Assembly (NCBI GenBank): GCA_937958665.1
Contig: CALGNM010000012.1
Coordinates: forward strand, 1 to 10,567
Origin: an uncultured bacterium
GTDB taxonomy: Bacteria; Edwardsbacteria; AC1; EtOH8
Direction of reading: 5' to 3'
Length of the DNA stretch: 10,567 nucleotides
The notes beneath the pieces are model-generated. The model was not told the DNA's origin. It did not search any database and saw only the letters and a program-made list of their open reading frames with translations. The translations under genes were made by a program, and so were the position numbers. Numbering within the stretch: position 1 is the stretch's first letter; the number at the start of each line of letters is the position of its first letter. Of this stretch, positions 1 through 6,377 are shown in pieces.

Positions 1-45
1 GATCGTATTCGGTGACTGGAGTTCAGACGTGTGCTCTTCCGATCT
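1..45 (+). other. Illumina sequencing adapter remnant (not genomic)
   Basis: Bases 12-45 match, over 34 nt, the constant part of the Illumina TruSeq index-read adapter, which ends in GCTCTTCCGATCT. The preceding eight bases CGTATTCG (4-11) look like a sample index, and bases 1-3 (GAT) fit the end of the P7 arm. The block lies exactly at the window edge in the order and orientation of a library molecule, so it is untrimmed adapter at a contig end. Genomic sequence should be taken to start at about base 46. Confidence 0.97.
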
Positions 46-106
46 AGTGAAAATGACCGGAATTTAGACCAGCAGGACGCCTCGTCAATTAATCAAAATT
101 TTCTTG

Positions 107-135
107 TTGATATTCAGGGCGATTGTGACTATAAT
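107..135 (+). promoter_or_regulatory. Sigma-70 promoter of speD
   Basis: A -35 hexamer TTGATA (107-112) and a perfect -10 TATAAT (130-135) are separated by 17 bp. Transcription would start near 142, giving a leader of about 35 nt before the speD start codon. The surrounding 46-176 stretch is AT-richer than the genes and shows no other coding signal. A Shine-Dalgarno-like GAAGGG (163-168) follows. Confidence 0.75.
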
Positions 136-176
136 ATACCAACTTTTATTCAAACCCCAGCCGAAGGGCGGAAGAG

Positions 177-1031
177 ATGGTGAAATACAAGGAACGGAAC
201 ATTTTCCGGGTCAAGGACACCCGGACCGAGGTCAAGCCGATCAAGAAGCTGAAGCTCTATGGCTTCAACAACCTGACCAAGACCCTCAGCTTCAACATGT
301 ACGACATCTGCTATGCCAAGAGCCAGAAGTTCAGCGAGGACTACATCAAGTACATCGATGAGGAGTATAACGCCGCCCGGCTGACCAAGATCCTCAAGGA
401 GGTGTCCTCCATCATCGGGGCCAAGGTGCTGAACATCGCCCAGCAGGACTATGACCCCCAGGGGGCCAGCGTAACCATGCTGATCTCCGAGCAGCACCTG
501 CAGTGCGAGCATCCCGACTTCCCGGAGGGGCAGGCCGAGAACATCCATCCCGAGGCGGTGGTGGGCCACCTGGACAAGAGCCACATCACCGTCCACACCT
601 ACCCCGAGAGCCATCCCCACAACGGCATCAGCACCTTCCGGGCCGATATCGACGTCTCCACCTGCGGGGTGATCTCGCCGCTGAAGGCCCTCAACTACCT
701 GTTGGATGCCTTCTATTCGGATATCGTGGTGATCGACTACCGGGTGCGGGGGTTCACCCGGGACCTGAGCGGGCGCAAGTATTTCATCGATCATAAGATT
801 AATTCCATCCAGAACTACCTGTACAAGGAGGTGGACAAGGACTACCAGCTGATCGACACCAATGTCTACCAGGAGAACCTGTTCCACACCAAGATGCTGC
901 TTAAGGACTTTGACATCGACGATTACATTTTCGGCCGGGGCACCGGCAAGCTGCGGGCCCGGGATAAGAACGCCATCAAGAAACGGCTGCAGAGGGAGAT
1001 GGCTGAGATTTTCTTCGGGCAGAACATTTGA
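177..1031 (+). CDS. speD: S-adenosylmethionine decarboxylase proenzyme
   Basis: A 284-residue pyruvoyl-dependent enzyme of the E. coli SpeD type. It decarboxylates S-adenosylmethionine to supply aminopropyl groups for spermidine synthesis in the cytoplasm. From residue 23 onward it follows the family closely: [11 protein letters not shown], then [17 protein letters not shown] (131-147), then [15 protein letters not shown] (161-175) and RVRGFTRD. Self-cleavage should fall between Lys134 and Ser135, Ser135 becoming the pyruvoyl group; Cys163 matches the catalytic Cys. The N-terminus carries about 22 residues more than E. coli SpeD, which starts near residue 23 here. ATG 177 is chosen because GAAGGG lies 8 nt upstream; GTG at 180 is an in-frame alternative. 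It appears monocistronic, with its own promoter and terminator. No spermidine synthase (speE) is in the window. Confidence 0.96.
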   Translation: MVKYKERNIFRVKDTRTEVKPIKKLKLYGFNNLTKTLSFNMYDICYAKSQKFSEDYIKYIDEEYNAARLTKILKEVSSIIGAKVLNIAQQDYDPQGASVTMLISEQHLQCEHPDFPEGQAENIHPEAVVGHLDKSHITVHTYPESHPHNGISTFRADIDVSTCGVISPLKALNYLLDAFYSDIVVIDYRVRGFTRDLSGRKYFIDHKINSIQNYLYKEVDKDYQLIDTNVYQENLFHTKMLLKDFDIDDYIFGRGTGKLRARDKNAIKKRLQREMAEIFFGQNI

Positions 1032-1040
1032 GTGCCGCCT

Positions 1041-1087
1041 AATGCCAAGGGCCGCTGCAATGTGCAGCGGCCCTTGGCATTTCTTTC
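1041..1087 (+). terminator. Intrinsic terminator of speD
   Basis: A perfect 19-bp stem (1041-1059 with 1063-1081) and a 3-nt loop start 9 nt after the speD stop and run into a T-rich tail (TTCTTTCC). It is very GC-rich in the stem. It lies between convergent speD and feoB. On the minus strand the hairpin is not followed by a T-run, so it clearly serves speD and may only weakly stop transcription from the feoB side. Confidence 0.9.
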
Positions 1088-1116
1088 CAATCGACCTACT
1101 GTCAGCCGTACCGGAC

Positions 1117-3054
1117 TCATCGGCCAGCCAGGCTGAGCAGAAATCCGGCTGCTACTGCCCAGCCCAGGGTCAGGGCCAGCACCCGCCACAGGCCGCGCCA
1201 GCCCATCTCCCTGAGGGCCACGAAGAAGGTGGCCAGACAGGGCAGGTACAGCACCAGGAATACCGAGGCGGTGACCGCCTGCCAGGCAGTCAGGTTAAGC
1301 GGTGCCAATAGGGCGATGGAAATGTCCTTGCGCAAGAATCCGAACAATATCACGCTAACGGCTTCGGGGGGCAGGCCCAGCACCCCGGTCACCAGGGGCC
1401 GGGCCAAACGGCCCAATAGACCGATGACCCCCATCATCTCTAGGATGTTCATGGCCAGCACCCCCAGGACAATCAGCGGGGTGGCCTCCAGCAGAAAACT
1501 CTTGATCCTTAGCCAGGTTTTACGGAGCAGGGTGAATAGGTGGGGGACCTGGTAGGATGGAATCTCCATGACGATCTCCGGTGACTGCCCCTTCAGGATC
1601 AGGTTCAGAAACAGGCTGTTGGCCACCGCTACCAAAATCAAAATGGCAAAGGCGGCCACCACGTATCCGGCTCCAAAGCCAGACAGCAGGGAGACCATCA
1701 TGGCCGATTGGGGCAGACAGGGGGCGGCCATCAACAGCAGGGTCAGGGCCAGCACTTTCTCCCGGCGCGATTCCAGGACCCGCAGGGCCAGCACCCCCGG
1801 CACCTTGCATCCGCAGCTCAGCACCAGAGGCAGGGCAGCATAGCCGTGCAGGCCCAGCCGGTGCATGGTGCGGTCCAGCAGAACCGCCAGCCGGGGGAGG
1901 TAGCCCACGTCCTCCAGCAGCCCCAGCACCAGGTAGAAGGCCGCGATGTAGGGCAGGACCAGGGCCAGCGGGATATACAGTCCGGTGGTCAGGGCCCCGA
2001 ATGACTGCATGAACTCCGGGCTGCCTCCGGCCAGCAGCTCCCGGACGGTCTGCCAGGGCAACATATCCACTAGGCGCCGGACGGCCGGGCCGTACCAGCC
2101 ATTAAAGAATGGATCCAGCAGGTGGTTGACCAGGCCTTCGCCCAGCAGACGGACGGCCCAGAACGAGGCGGCCATCACCCCCAGGGCGATCAGCACCCCG
2201 CTGAAGGGTTTGACGCTGGCGTCCTCCAGTTTCTCCAGCATCGAGGGGTGCTTGTGGGAGATGGTCTGGACCTCCTGACTGATGTGGCCGATGATGTGCC
2301 AGCGCTCCTGGTGGTTGATGGGTCCGAAGCGAGGGGCCGCCAATGCCCCCCGCCCGGCCGAGGCCGCCGCGGCCAGCAACTCCCGCAAGCCTTCGCCGGT
2401 GACGGCCACCACCGGGACCACCGGCACCCCCAGCCGCCGGGACAGCTCGGCCAGGTCGATCCGGATTCCCTTGTGGCGGGCTAGGTCCCATTTGTTGAGG
2501 GCCACCACCAGGGGGATGCCCTTCTCCAGCAGCTGGAGGGTCAAATAGAGGTTGCGCTCCAGATTGGTGGCATCCACCACGTTGATGATCAGCTCGGCCT
2601 TCTCCCGGCTGCAGAAATCGCTGGCCACCTGCTCGGCAACGCAGGTGGCTTCCAGGGTGTAGGCCCCCGGGACATCGACCAGCTCCATTCTCTTCCCCTC
2701 GGCCCACAGGGGACCCCGGGAGAACTCCACCGTGGTGCCGGCGTAATTGGATGACACCGTTCCCAGCCCGGTCAGACGGGAGAACACCACGCTCTTGCCC
2801 ACGTTGGGATTGCCGAAAAGCAGAACCCGGAAGTCATCCAGCCTGATTCTGATGTGGCGGGACATTCCCTTGCCCACCGCTACCTGGCCGTTGGCCGAGG
2901 AGATCACCACCGGCCCCAAGTCCGAGACCTTGTTTATCGTCAAGCCGGGGCGGATGCCCAAACGCTCTAGCCGGGCCTGAAGCCCTGGCCCGCCCAGGAT
3001 GGAATCGACCCGACCAGACTCGCCGTCCTTCATTTCAGATAGGCTGAGGATCAT
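1117..3054 (-). CDS. feoB: Ferrous iron transporter, FeoA-FeoB fusion
   Basis: A 645-residue fusion of two Feo system components that import Fe(II) across the inner membrane. Residues 1-72 form a FeoA (SH3-like) domain. Residues 75-235 form the G-protein domain: G1 GNPNVGKS (81-88), switch-I NYAGTTVE with Thr108, G3 DVPG (127-130) and G4 NKWD (187-190). A short helical GDI-like linker follows, then a polytopic membrane part from about residue 283. That part has two FeoB gate regions, with GLHGYAALP and CGCKVPG (414-420) in the first and FGFLRKD (571-577) in the second. Cys416 and Cys446 align with conserved gate cysteines; Cys414 is additional. The FeoB portion, about 570 residues, is shorter than E. 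coli FeoB (773). It is the last gene of the Fur-family/ABC-transporter operon, 49 nt after the upstream stop, with only a weak ribosome-binding site. Confidence 0.95.
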   Translation of the reverse strand: MILSLSEMKDGESGRVDSILGGPGLQARLERLGIRPGLTINKVSDLGPVVISSANGQVAVGKGMSRHIRIRLDDFRVLLFGNPNVGKSVVFSRLTGLGTVSSNYAGTTVEFSRGPLWAEGKRMELVDVPGAYTLEATCVAEQVASDFCSREKAELIINVVDATNLERNLYLTLQLLEKGIPLVVALNKWDLARHKGIRIDLAELSRRLGVPVVPVVAVTGEGLRELLAAAASAGRGALAAPRFGPINHQERWHIIGHISQEVQTISHKHPSMLEKLEDASVKPFSGVLIALGVMAASFWAVRLLGEGLVNHLLDPFFNGWYGPAVRRLVDMLPWQTVRELLAGGSPEFMQSFGALTTGLYIPLALVLPYIAAFYLVLGLLEDVGYLPRLAVLLDRTMHRLGLHGYAALPLVLSCGCKVPGVLALRVLESRREKVLALTLLLMAAPCLPQSAMMVSLLSGFGAGYVVAAFAILILVAVANSLFLNLILKGQSPEIVMEIPSYQVPHLFTLLRKTWLRIKSFLLEATPLIVLGVLAMNILEMMGVIGLLGRLARPLVTGVLGLPPEAVSVILFGFLRKDISIALLAPLNLTAWQAVTASVFLVLYLPCLATFFVALREMGWRGLWRVLALTLGWAVAAGFLLSLAGR

Positions 3055-3096
3055 CTTTCATCCGATGCAATATCCATTTCACCCCGTCTTAAGGCC

Positions 3097-3116
3097 TGAA
3101 GGCCTACCGGCCTTCA
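3097..3116. repeat. 8-bp inverted repeat at a gene boundary
   Basis: TGAAGGCC (3097-3104) pairs perfectly with GGCCTTCA (3109-3116) around a 4-nt loop. It covers the stop codon of the peptidase-like gene and lies upstream of feoB. No T-tract follows on the minus strand, so it is not a convincing terminator. It could be an mRNA-stabilising or processing hairpin inside the operon. Confidence 0.4.
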
Positions 3117-4183
3117 AGGTCCAGCTTTTCCAGGTAGGCCAGGACCGCTGCCAGGCCTCCGCCCCCGGATATATTCAGAAATCTTTGATAGCCCTGGGCA
3201 TAGGCCTGAGCCTGGTTGTTGAGCTTGCCCTGGTTGATGCTGTCGCATCCCCAGTCGGTGTTCATCAGCGAGGAGATGTATTCGGCGAAGCCCTCCTCGA
3301 TCTCCTTGCCCTTGGCCCGGGGGAAGAGCGCCCCGTGAAGGTCGTGAGCGATTTCGTGGGCGGCGACGCTGCGGAAGTTGTCGGGGTCGAGATGGGATAG
3401 TATATAGACCACAAAGGTGTCGCTGCCGGCCACCTTGGCCCTGGTCTGATGGAAGGTCTTCCAACGGTGGCTGTAGAGGCCCTGTTCGGCGAAAACCTCT
3501 ACCCCGGTTAGGGCCTTAAGCTGGGCGGCATCCACCAGCCTGAAGGCTATCCGGTGCTCGGTAGAGAGATTCAGGTGGGCGGACATGTCCCGGCGCACCT
3601 GATCGAACAGCCGCTGCCCCTCCTCTTGGCCGGCCACCGCCCGGGTCCGGCATGGCCCGCAGATGTGCCTCCCGTCCGGCAGCTCCTCCCGCGCTCCGGG
3701 CAGGCCGCAATTGAGGCACCTGGGCAGTTTGGCGCACTGGCTGCAGAATTTCTGCCGGCCGATCTCGGTCCAGTTGGTCAGGGCCTGGTTGCAGATCCGG
3801 CATTTGGGCAGGGTGGTCTGGTAGCATTCATTCGAGCAGTACACCTTGGTGCTGTCATCGGATGATTTTAGCTGGCGGCGGGCCGGCTTTCCGCAGACCG
3901 AGCACCGGGGAAGGCTTTTCTCAAAGCATTTCTCCGAGCAGTAAGCCTGTCCGCCGGCCCGGATGAACTCCCCCCGCTTGACGCCCTCACCCACCGGGCG
4001 TCCGCAGGTGCCGCATTTGGGCAGGGCCGACTCGAAACATTTCTGGGAACAGTAGGGGCGGCCCTCGAATTCCAGATAATCCCCGGCAATGGCTTTGCCG
4101 CAACGGGCACAGGGCTGTTCCCCGGCAGACGGCGCCGCCAGCATTAATAGCCAGGCAATAATCAGGTAATTTGTCCGACGCAT
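3104..4183 (-). CDS. Secreted LIM-like zinc-finger protein with DA1-type metallopeptidase domain
   Basis: A 359-residue protein. An N-terminal hydrophobic stretch (about residues 6-20) after two arginines looks like a signal peptide cut near residue 20, with no lipobox. Five Cys4 modules follow: Cys25/28/45/49, 57/60/82/86, 94/97/116/120, 128/131/147/150 and 156/159/175/178. The first three are CxxC...CxxxC and the last two CxxC...CxxC, resembling LIM or treble-clef zinc sites. The C-terminal domain has HEIAH (276-280) and, 16-17 residues on, EEGFAEY (296-302). This arrangement matches the HExxH...EEG active site of the DA1-like peptidase family, in which LIM-type fingers also precede the peptidase. 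Family knowledge says zinc metallopeptidase; export and substrate are inferred. It begins 9 nt after the permease stop, with AGGGAG overlapping that stop region, so it is co-transcribed with the metal importer. It could act as an envelope zinc reservoir, chaperone or zinc-dependent protease. Confidence 0.8.
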   Translation of the reverse strand: MRRTNYLIIAWLLMLAAPSAGEQPCARCGKAIAGDYLEFEGRPYCSQKCFESALPKCGTCGRPVGEGVKRGEFIRAGGQAYCSEKCFEKSLPRCSVCGKPARRQLKSSDDSTKVYCSNECYQTTLPKCRICNQALTNWTEIGRQKFCSQCAKLPRCLNCGLPGAREELPDGRHICGPCRTRAVAGQEEGQRLFDQVRRDMSAHLNLSTEHRIAFRLVDAAQLKALTGVEVFAEQGLYSHRWKTFHQTRAKVAGSDTFVVYILSHLDPDNFRSVAAHEIAHDLHGALFPRAKGKEIEEGFAEYISSLMNTDWGCDSINQGKLNNQAQAYAQGYQRFLNISGGGGLAAVLAYLEKLDLEGR

Positions 4184-4192
4184 CCGTACTCC

Positions 4193-5029
4193 CTAGTTCG
4201 AGTATCTCTTCAGCCCCAGGGTGAATAGGAATACGGCCATGGCCGCCAGCACGATGGTGGCTCCGGTGGCGGTGGCCAGATAGTAGGAGACGGCCAATCC
4301 GGCAATGCCTGAGGCCAGGCTGATCAGGACGGCCAGCCCGATATACTGTTTGGTGTCACGGGCGACGTTGCGGGCGGCGGCGGCTGGCAGTATCAGCATA
4401 GAGTTAATCACCAGCAGCCCCACCCATTTTATGGAGACGGTGACCACCACCGCCACCACCAGCGAGAACAGCGCCTCCAGCAGCCACACCCTGACCCCCC
4501 GGCTCTGGGCCAGCGAGGGGTTCAGTCCGATCAACATCAGCTGGTTGAAGCACAACAGCCAAAAGACTGCCACCGCCAGCAACAAGGCCAGCAGCTGGCC
4601 GATCTGGGCCGGGGTGATGGACAGGATATCACCGATTAGATAGCCGGAGTAGCGGGCAAAGCCCCCTCCCCGGGACAGGATCACTATCCCCAGGGCCACC
4701 GCGAAGGCCATGAACAGGCCGATCACGGTGTCGGCCGATGACAGGCTGACCCTCCTCAGCCAGGAGATGGCCAGGGCCAGGAACCCGGAGAAGGCCACCA
4801 TGGCCCAGGTGGGGTCGCTCAGGCCCAACAGGGCCCCGATGGCGATGCCGGTTAGGGCGGCGTGACCGATGGCATCGGAGAAGAAAGCCATCTGACGGCT
4901 GATGACCTGGGATCCCATCAGCCCGAAGATGCCGGAGACCAAGATCACCGCCAGCAGGGCGTTCTTCATGAAGGCGAAGCCAAGCCATTCGAAAGGCAAC
5001 AGGCCGGCCAGCCAGTACCACCAGTTCAT
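4193..5029 (-). CDS. znuB: Metal (Zn/Mn/Fe-type) ABC transporter permease
   Basis: A 278-residue integral membrane protein of the ABC-3 permease family, forming the channel of a high-affinity divalent metal importer. Seven or eight hydrophobic helices are visible. Hallmarks are FFSDAIGHAALTGIAIG (residues 49-65, with Asp52 and His56) and KWVGLLVINSMLILPAAAAR (201-220). The start is set at ATG 5027-5029. It overlaps the stop codon of the ATPase gene by 4 nt (ATGA), typical of translational coupling. An open frame continues upstream to 5509, but that stretch is antisense-free coding of the ATPase in another frame and lacks membrane-protein character. The metal cannot be told from sequence alone; zinc is favoured by the neighbouring zinc-finger protein, while feoB downstream allows iron or manganese. 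Confidence 0.92.
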   Translation of the reverse strand: MNWWYWLAGLLPFEWLGFAFMKNALLAVILVSGIFGLMGSQVISRQMAFFSDAIGHAALTGIAIGALLGLSDPTWAMVAFSGFLALAISWLRRVSLSSADTVIGLFMAFAVALGIVILSRGGGFARYSGYLIGDILSITPAQIGQLLALLLAVAVFWLLCFNQLMLIGLNPSLAQSRGVRVWLLEALFSLVVAVVVTVSIKWVGLLVINSMLILPAAAARNVARDTKQYIGLAVLISLASGIAGLAVSYYLATATGATIVLAAMAVFLFTLGLKRYSN

Positions 5030-5853
5030 GGGCCGGCCTCCAGCTCGCAGTGCAGGCACCGCCCGGCCGAAGCCGATGATAATTCCGGAGTCAGGGCCAG
5101 GTCGGGGGAGACGGGGAAGGCCCGGCGGACCTGGGGATCGGCCAGCACCCTGGCGGGAGGGCCGTCGGCGATGACCGTGCGATTGAGGAAGACAATCCGG
5201 TCGGCGAACCGGGCCACCGCCCCCAGGTCGTGGGATACCAGGATAATCGACAGGTGGTAGTCCCGGCGAAGCTGGGAAACCATCCGGTAGAATATCTCGA
5301 TGCCGGCCAGGTCTACCCCCGACACCGGTTCGTCCAGCAGCAGCAGGTTGGGCACCGGGGTAATGGCCAGAGCCAGCAGCACCCGCTGGAGCTCGCCACC
5401 GGACAGCCGTCCCAGCCTGCGGTCCAAAAGGTGCCCGACCTCCACCCGATCCAGCAGCCCCCGGATCTGCTCCGACCGCTTCCGGCCGATGCCCAGCCAC
5501 ACCGGCCACCGGCCGGCCGCCCCGGCGAACAGGTCCCTGACGGTGGTCGGAGCGGTGGCATCGAACTCCAGCTTCTGGGGCACGTAACCCAGCAGAGGCC
5601 GGTCGGGCCTACTTCCGGCGGAATCCAGGAAGTGGACATGGCCGGTGTGGGGCAGGTCGCCCAGAATGGCCTTGAGCAGGGTGGTCTTGCCGGCTCCGTT
5701 GGGACCGATCACCGCGGTCAGCTGGCCGCAGTGGACGTGCAGGTTGACGTCCTCCAGTATCCGATGCTGACCCAGGGTGACCCCCAGCCTGACCAGCTTG
5801 GTGCAGCAGAAGCCGCAGGCCCCTCCGGATGCCAGGCCGGACTCAGCGGACAT
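5026..5853 (-). CDS. znuC: Metal ABC transporter ATP-binding protein
   Basis: A 275-residue ABC ATPase that powers the partner permease. All motifs are present: Walker A GPNGAGKT (50-57), Q-loop Gln93, signature LSGGE (150-154), Walker B LLLLDEP (170-176) and switch His208. The VPQK and LSGGELQRVLLA contexts fit the zinc/manganese importer subfamily. Unusually, it has Cys pairs at both ends: CGFCC (13-17) and CLHC (266-269), outside the conserved nucleotide-binding fold. It starts with an ATG preceded by AGGGAGG, and its start lies 11 nt inside the end of the regulator gene, so regulator and transporter are made together. No substrate-binding protein gene (znuA-like) is found in the window. 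Confidence 0.93.
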   Translation of the reverse strand: MSAESGLASGGACGFCCTKLVRLGVTLGQHRILEDVNLHVHCGQLTAVIGPNGAGKTTLLKAILGDLPHTGHVHFLDSAGSRPDRPLLGYVPQKLEFDATAPTTVRDLFAGAAGRWPVWLGIGRKRSEQIRGLLDRVEVGHLLDRRLGRLSGGELQRVLLALAITPVPNLLLLDEPVSGVDLAGIEIFYRMVSQLRRDYHLSIILVSHDLGAVARFADRIVFLNRTVIADGPPARVLADPQVRRAFPVSPDLALTPELSSASAGRCLHCELEAGP

Positions 5854-6268
5854 AATGCCCTCCCTTGTCCGGCCGGGAGCAACGGGAACACCGTCCGGTC
5901 AGCGACATCTGCCAGTCCAGCACCGTGAACCTGCGGCCCAGATGTTTCTTGACCGCCCCCAGCACCCGCTTCTCGTCGACGTTGCCGATCTCCCGGACCC
6001 GGCCGCAGCTGTTGCACACCAAATGGATGCCGGGCGAGGCCGCCAGCTCGTAATGGGCGTGGTTCTCCTGCAGGAAGTTGCGCTTGACCAGCCCGGCGGA
6101 GGTCAGCGACTGCAGGGAACGGTAGACGGTGGACAGGTGGAGGACGATTCCCCGGGACCGGAGTGATTCCAGCACTTCCTCGGCCCGTAAATGCTTGCCT
6201 CTGGCCCCTCCCAGTATCCCCAGGATGCTCCGTTGGGCCTTGCTTAAGCCATTGCTTGGTTTTCTCAT
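5843..6268 (-). CDS. Fur-family metal-responsive transcriptional regulator (probably Zur-like)
   Basis: A 141-residue (from ATG 6266-6268) Fur-superfamily repressor; residue numbers here count the alternative TTG at 6269-6271 as 1. The winged-helix DNA-binding domain spans about 10-65, with the recognition region HLSTVYRSLQSLTSAGLV (45-62). The structural zinc site is clear: CNSC (86-89) and CSRC (128-131). The sensory site is reduced: HAHYEL (71-76) and His83 remain, but the His-rich HHHDH stretch of E. coli Fur is replaced by AASPGIH, and the position of its His125 appears to be Trp120. Fur, Zur, Mur and PerR types cannot be separated with confidence. Zur is suggested by the downstream importer. 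It is the first gene of the operon and should control its own promoter through the adjacent 7-1-7 repeat. No Shine-Dalgarno is seen in the predicted leader of about 18 nt. Confidence 0.92.
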   Translation of the reverse strand: MRKPSNGLSKAQRSILGILGGARGKHLRAEEVLESLRSRGIVLHLSTVYRSLQSLTSAGLVKRNFLQENHAHYELAASPGIHLVCNSCGRVREIGNVDEKRVLGAVKKHLGRRFTVLDWQMSLTGRCSRCSRPDKGGHYVR

Positions 6269-6274
6269 CAATAT

Positions 6275-6289
6275 TGCGAATAATTCGCA
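6275..6289. promoter_or_regulatory. 7-1-7 inverted repeat, putative Fur/Zur-family operator
   Basis: TGCGAATAATTCGCA is a perfect 7-1-7 inverted repeat. This is the architecture of known Fur-, Zur- and PerR-type boxes (AT-rich centre, ATnAT core). It covers the predicted transcription start (about 6286) of the minus-strand operon and lies 6 bp before the regulator start codon. Binding there would block the operon promoter. The outer half-site bases TGCGA differ from the classical Bacillus Fur (TGATA) and Zur (TCGTA) boxes. Confidence 0.8.
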
Positions 6290-6292
6290 TTA

Positions 6293-6321
6293 ATTATAAT
6301 GCCGCCCGGCCGATTTGTCAA
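6293..6321 (-). promoter_or_regulatory. Consensus sigma-70 promoter of the metal-uptake operon
   Basis: Read on the minus strand, a perfect TTGACA (6321-6316) and a perfect TATAAT (6298-6293) are separated by 17 bp. The start point would be near 6286, inside the 7-1-7 repeat. A full-consensus promoter under a start-site operator is what a strong gene set kept silent by a metal-loaded repressor would need. Confidence 0.88.
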
Positions 6322-6342
6322 GCCAGAAAGGGCCATTTTCAT

Positions 6343-6371
6343 TTGACAACCCAAACCTTTTACGGTATCAT
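6343..6371 (+). promoter_or_regulatory. Sigma-70 promoter of lpxC/fabZ-lpxA
   Basis: TTGACA (6343-6348) and TATCAT (6366-6371) are separated by 17 bp, giving a start near 6378 and a leader of about 42 nt. The -35 element lies 21 bp from the -35 element of the divergent metal operon, so the two promoters sit back to back. Confidence 0.8.
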
Positions 6372-6377
6372 TACCGT
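6362..6377. repeat. Inverted repeat over the lpxC -10 element
   Basis: ACGGTA (6362-6367) and TACCGT (6372-6377) form a perfect 6-4-6 dyad that covers the whole predicted -10 box of the lpxC promoter. It differs in sequence and spacing from the 7-1-7 site of the metal operon, so a different protein would be expected to bind. Its position would permit repression of lpxC. It could also be chance. Confidence 0.5.

Noticed and set aside
150-887. Open frame of 245 codons on the minus strand opposite speD
   Set aside because: Composition (Val/Leu/Asp-rich) is that of an antisense shadow of a GC-rich gene; speD on the other strand matches its family throughout.
3097-3116. Inverted repeat as a terminator before feoB
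   Set aside because: No T-run follows on the transcribed strand, and the stem is only 8 bp.
5030-5509. Long upstream extension of the permease reading frame
   Set aside because: It overlaps the ATPase gene in another frame, is Pro/Gly/Arg-rich and lacks family similarity; the ATGA overlap at 5026-5029 gives a natural permease start.
6269-6271. TTG as start codon of the Fur-family regulator
   Set aside because: An ATG follows directly at 6266-6268; the TTG adds one residue and no better ribosome-binding site. It remains a minor alternative.
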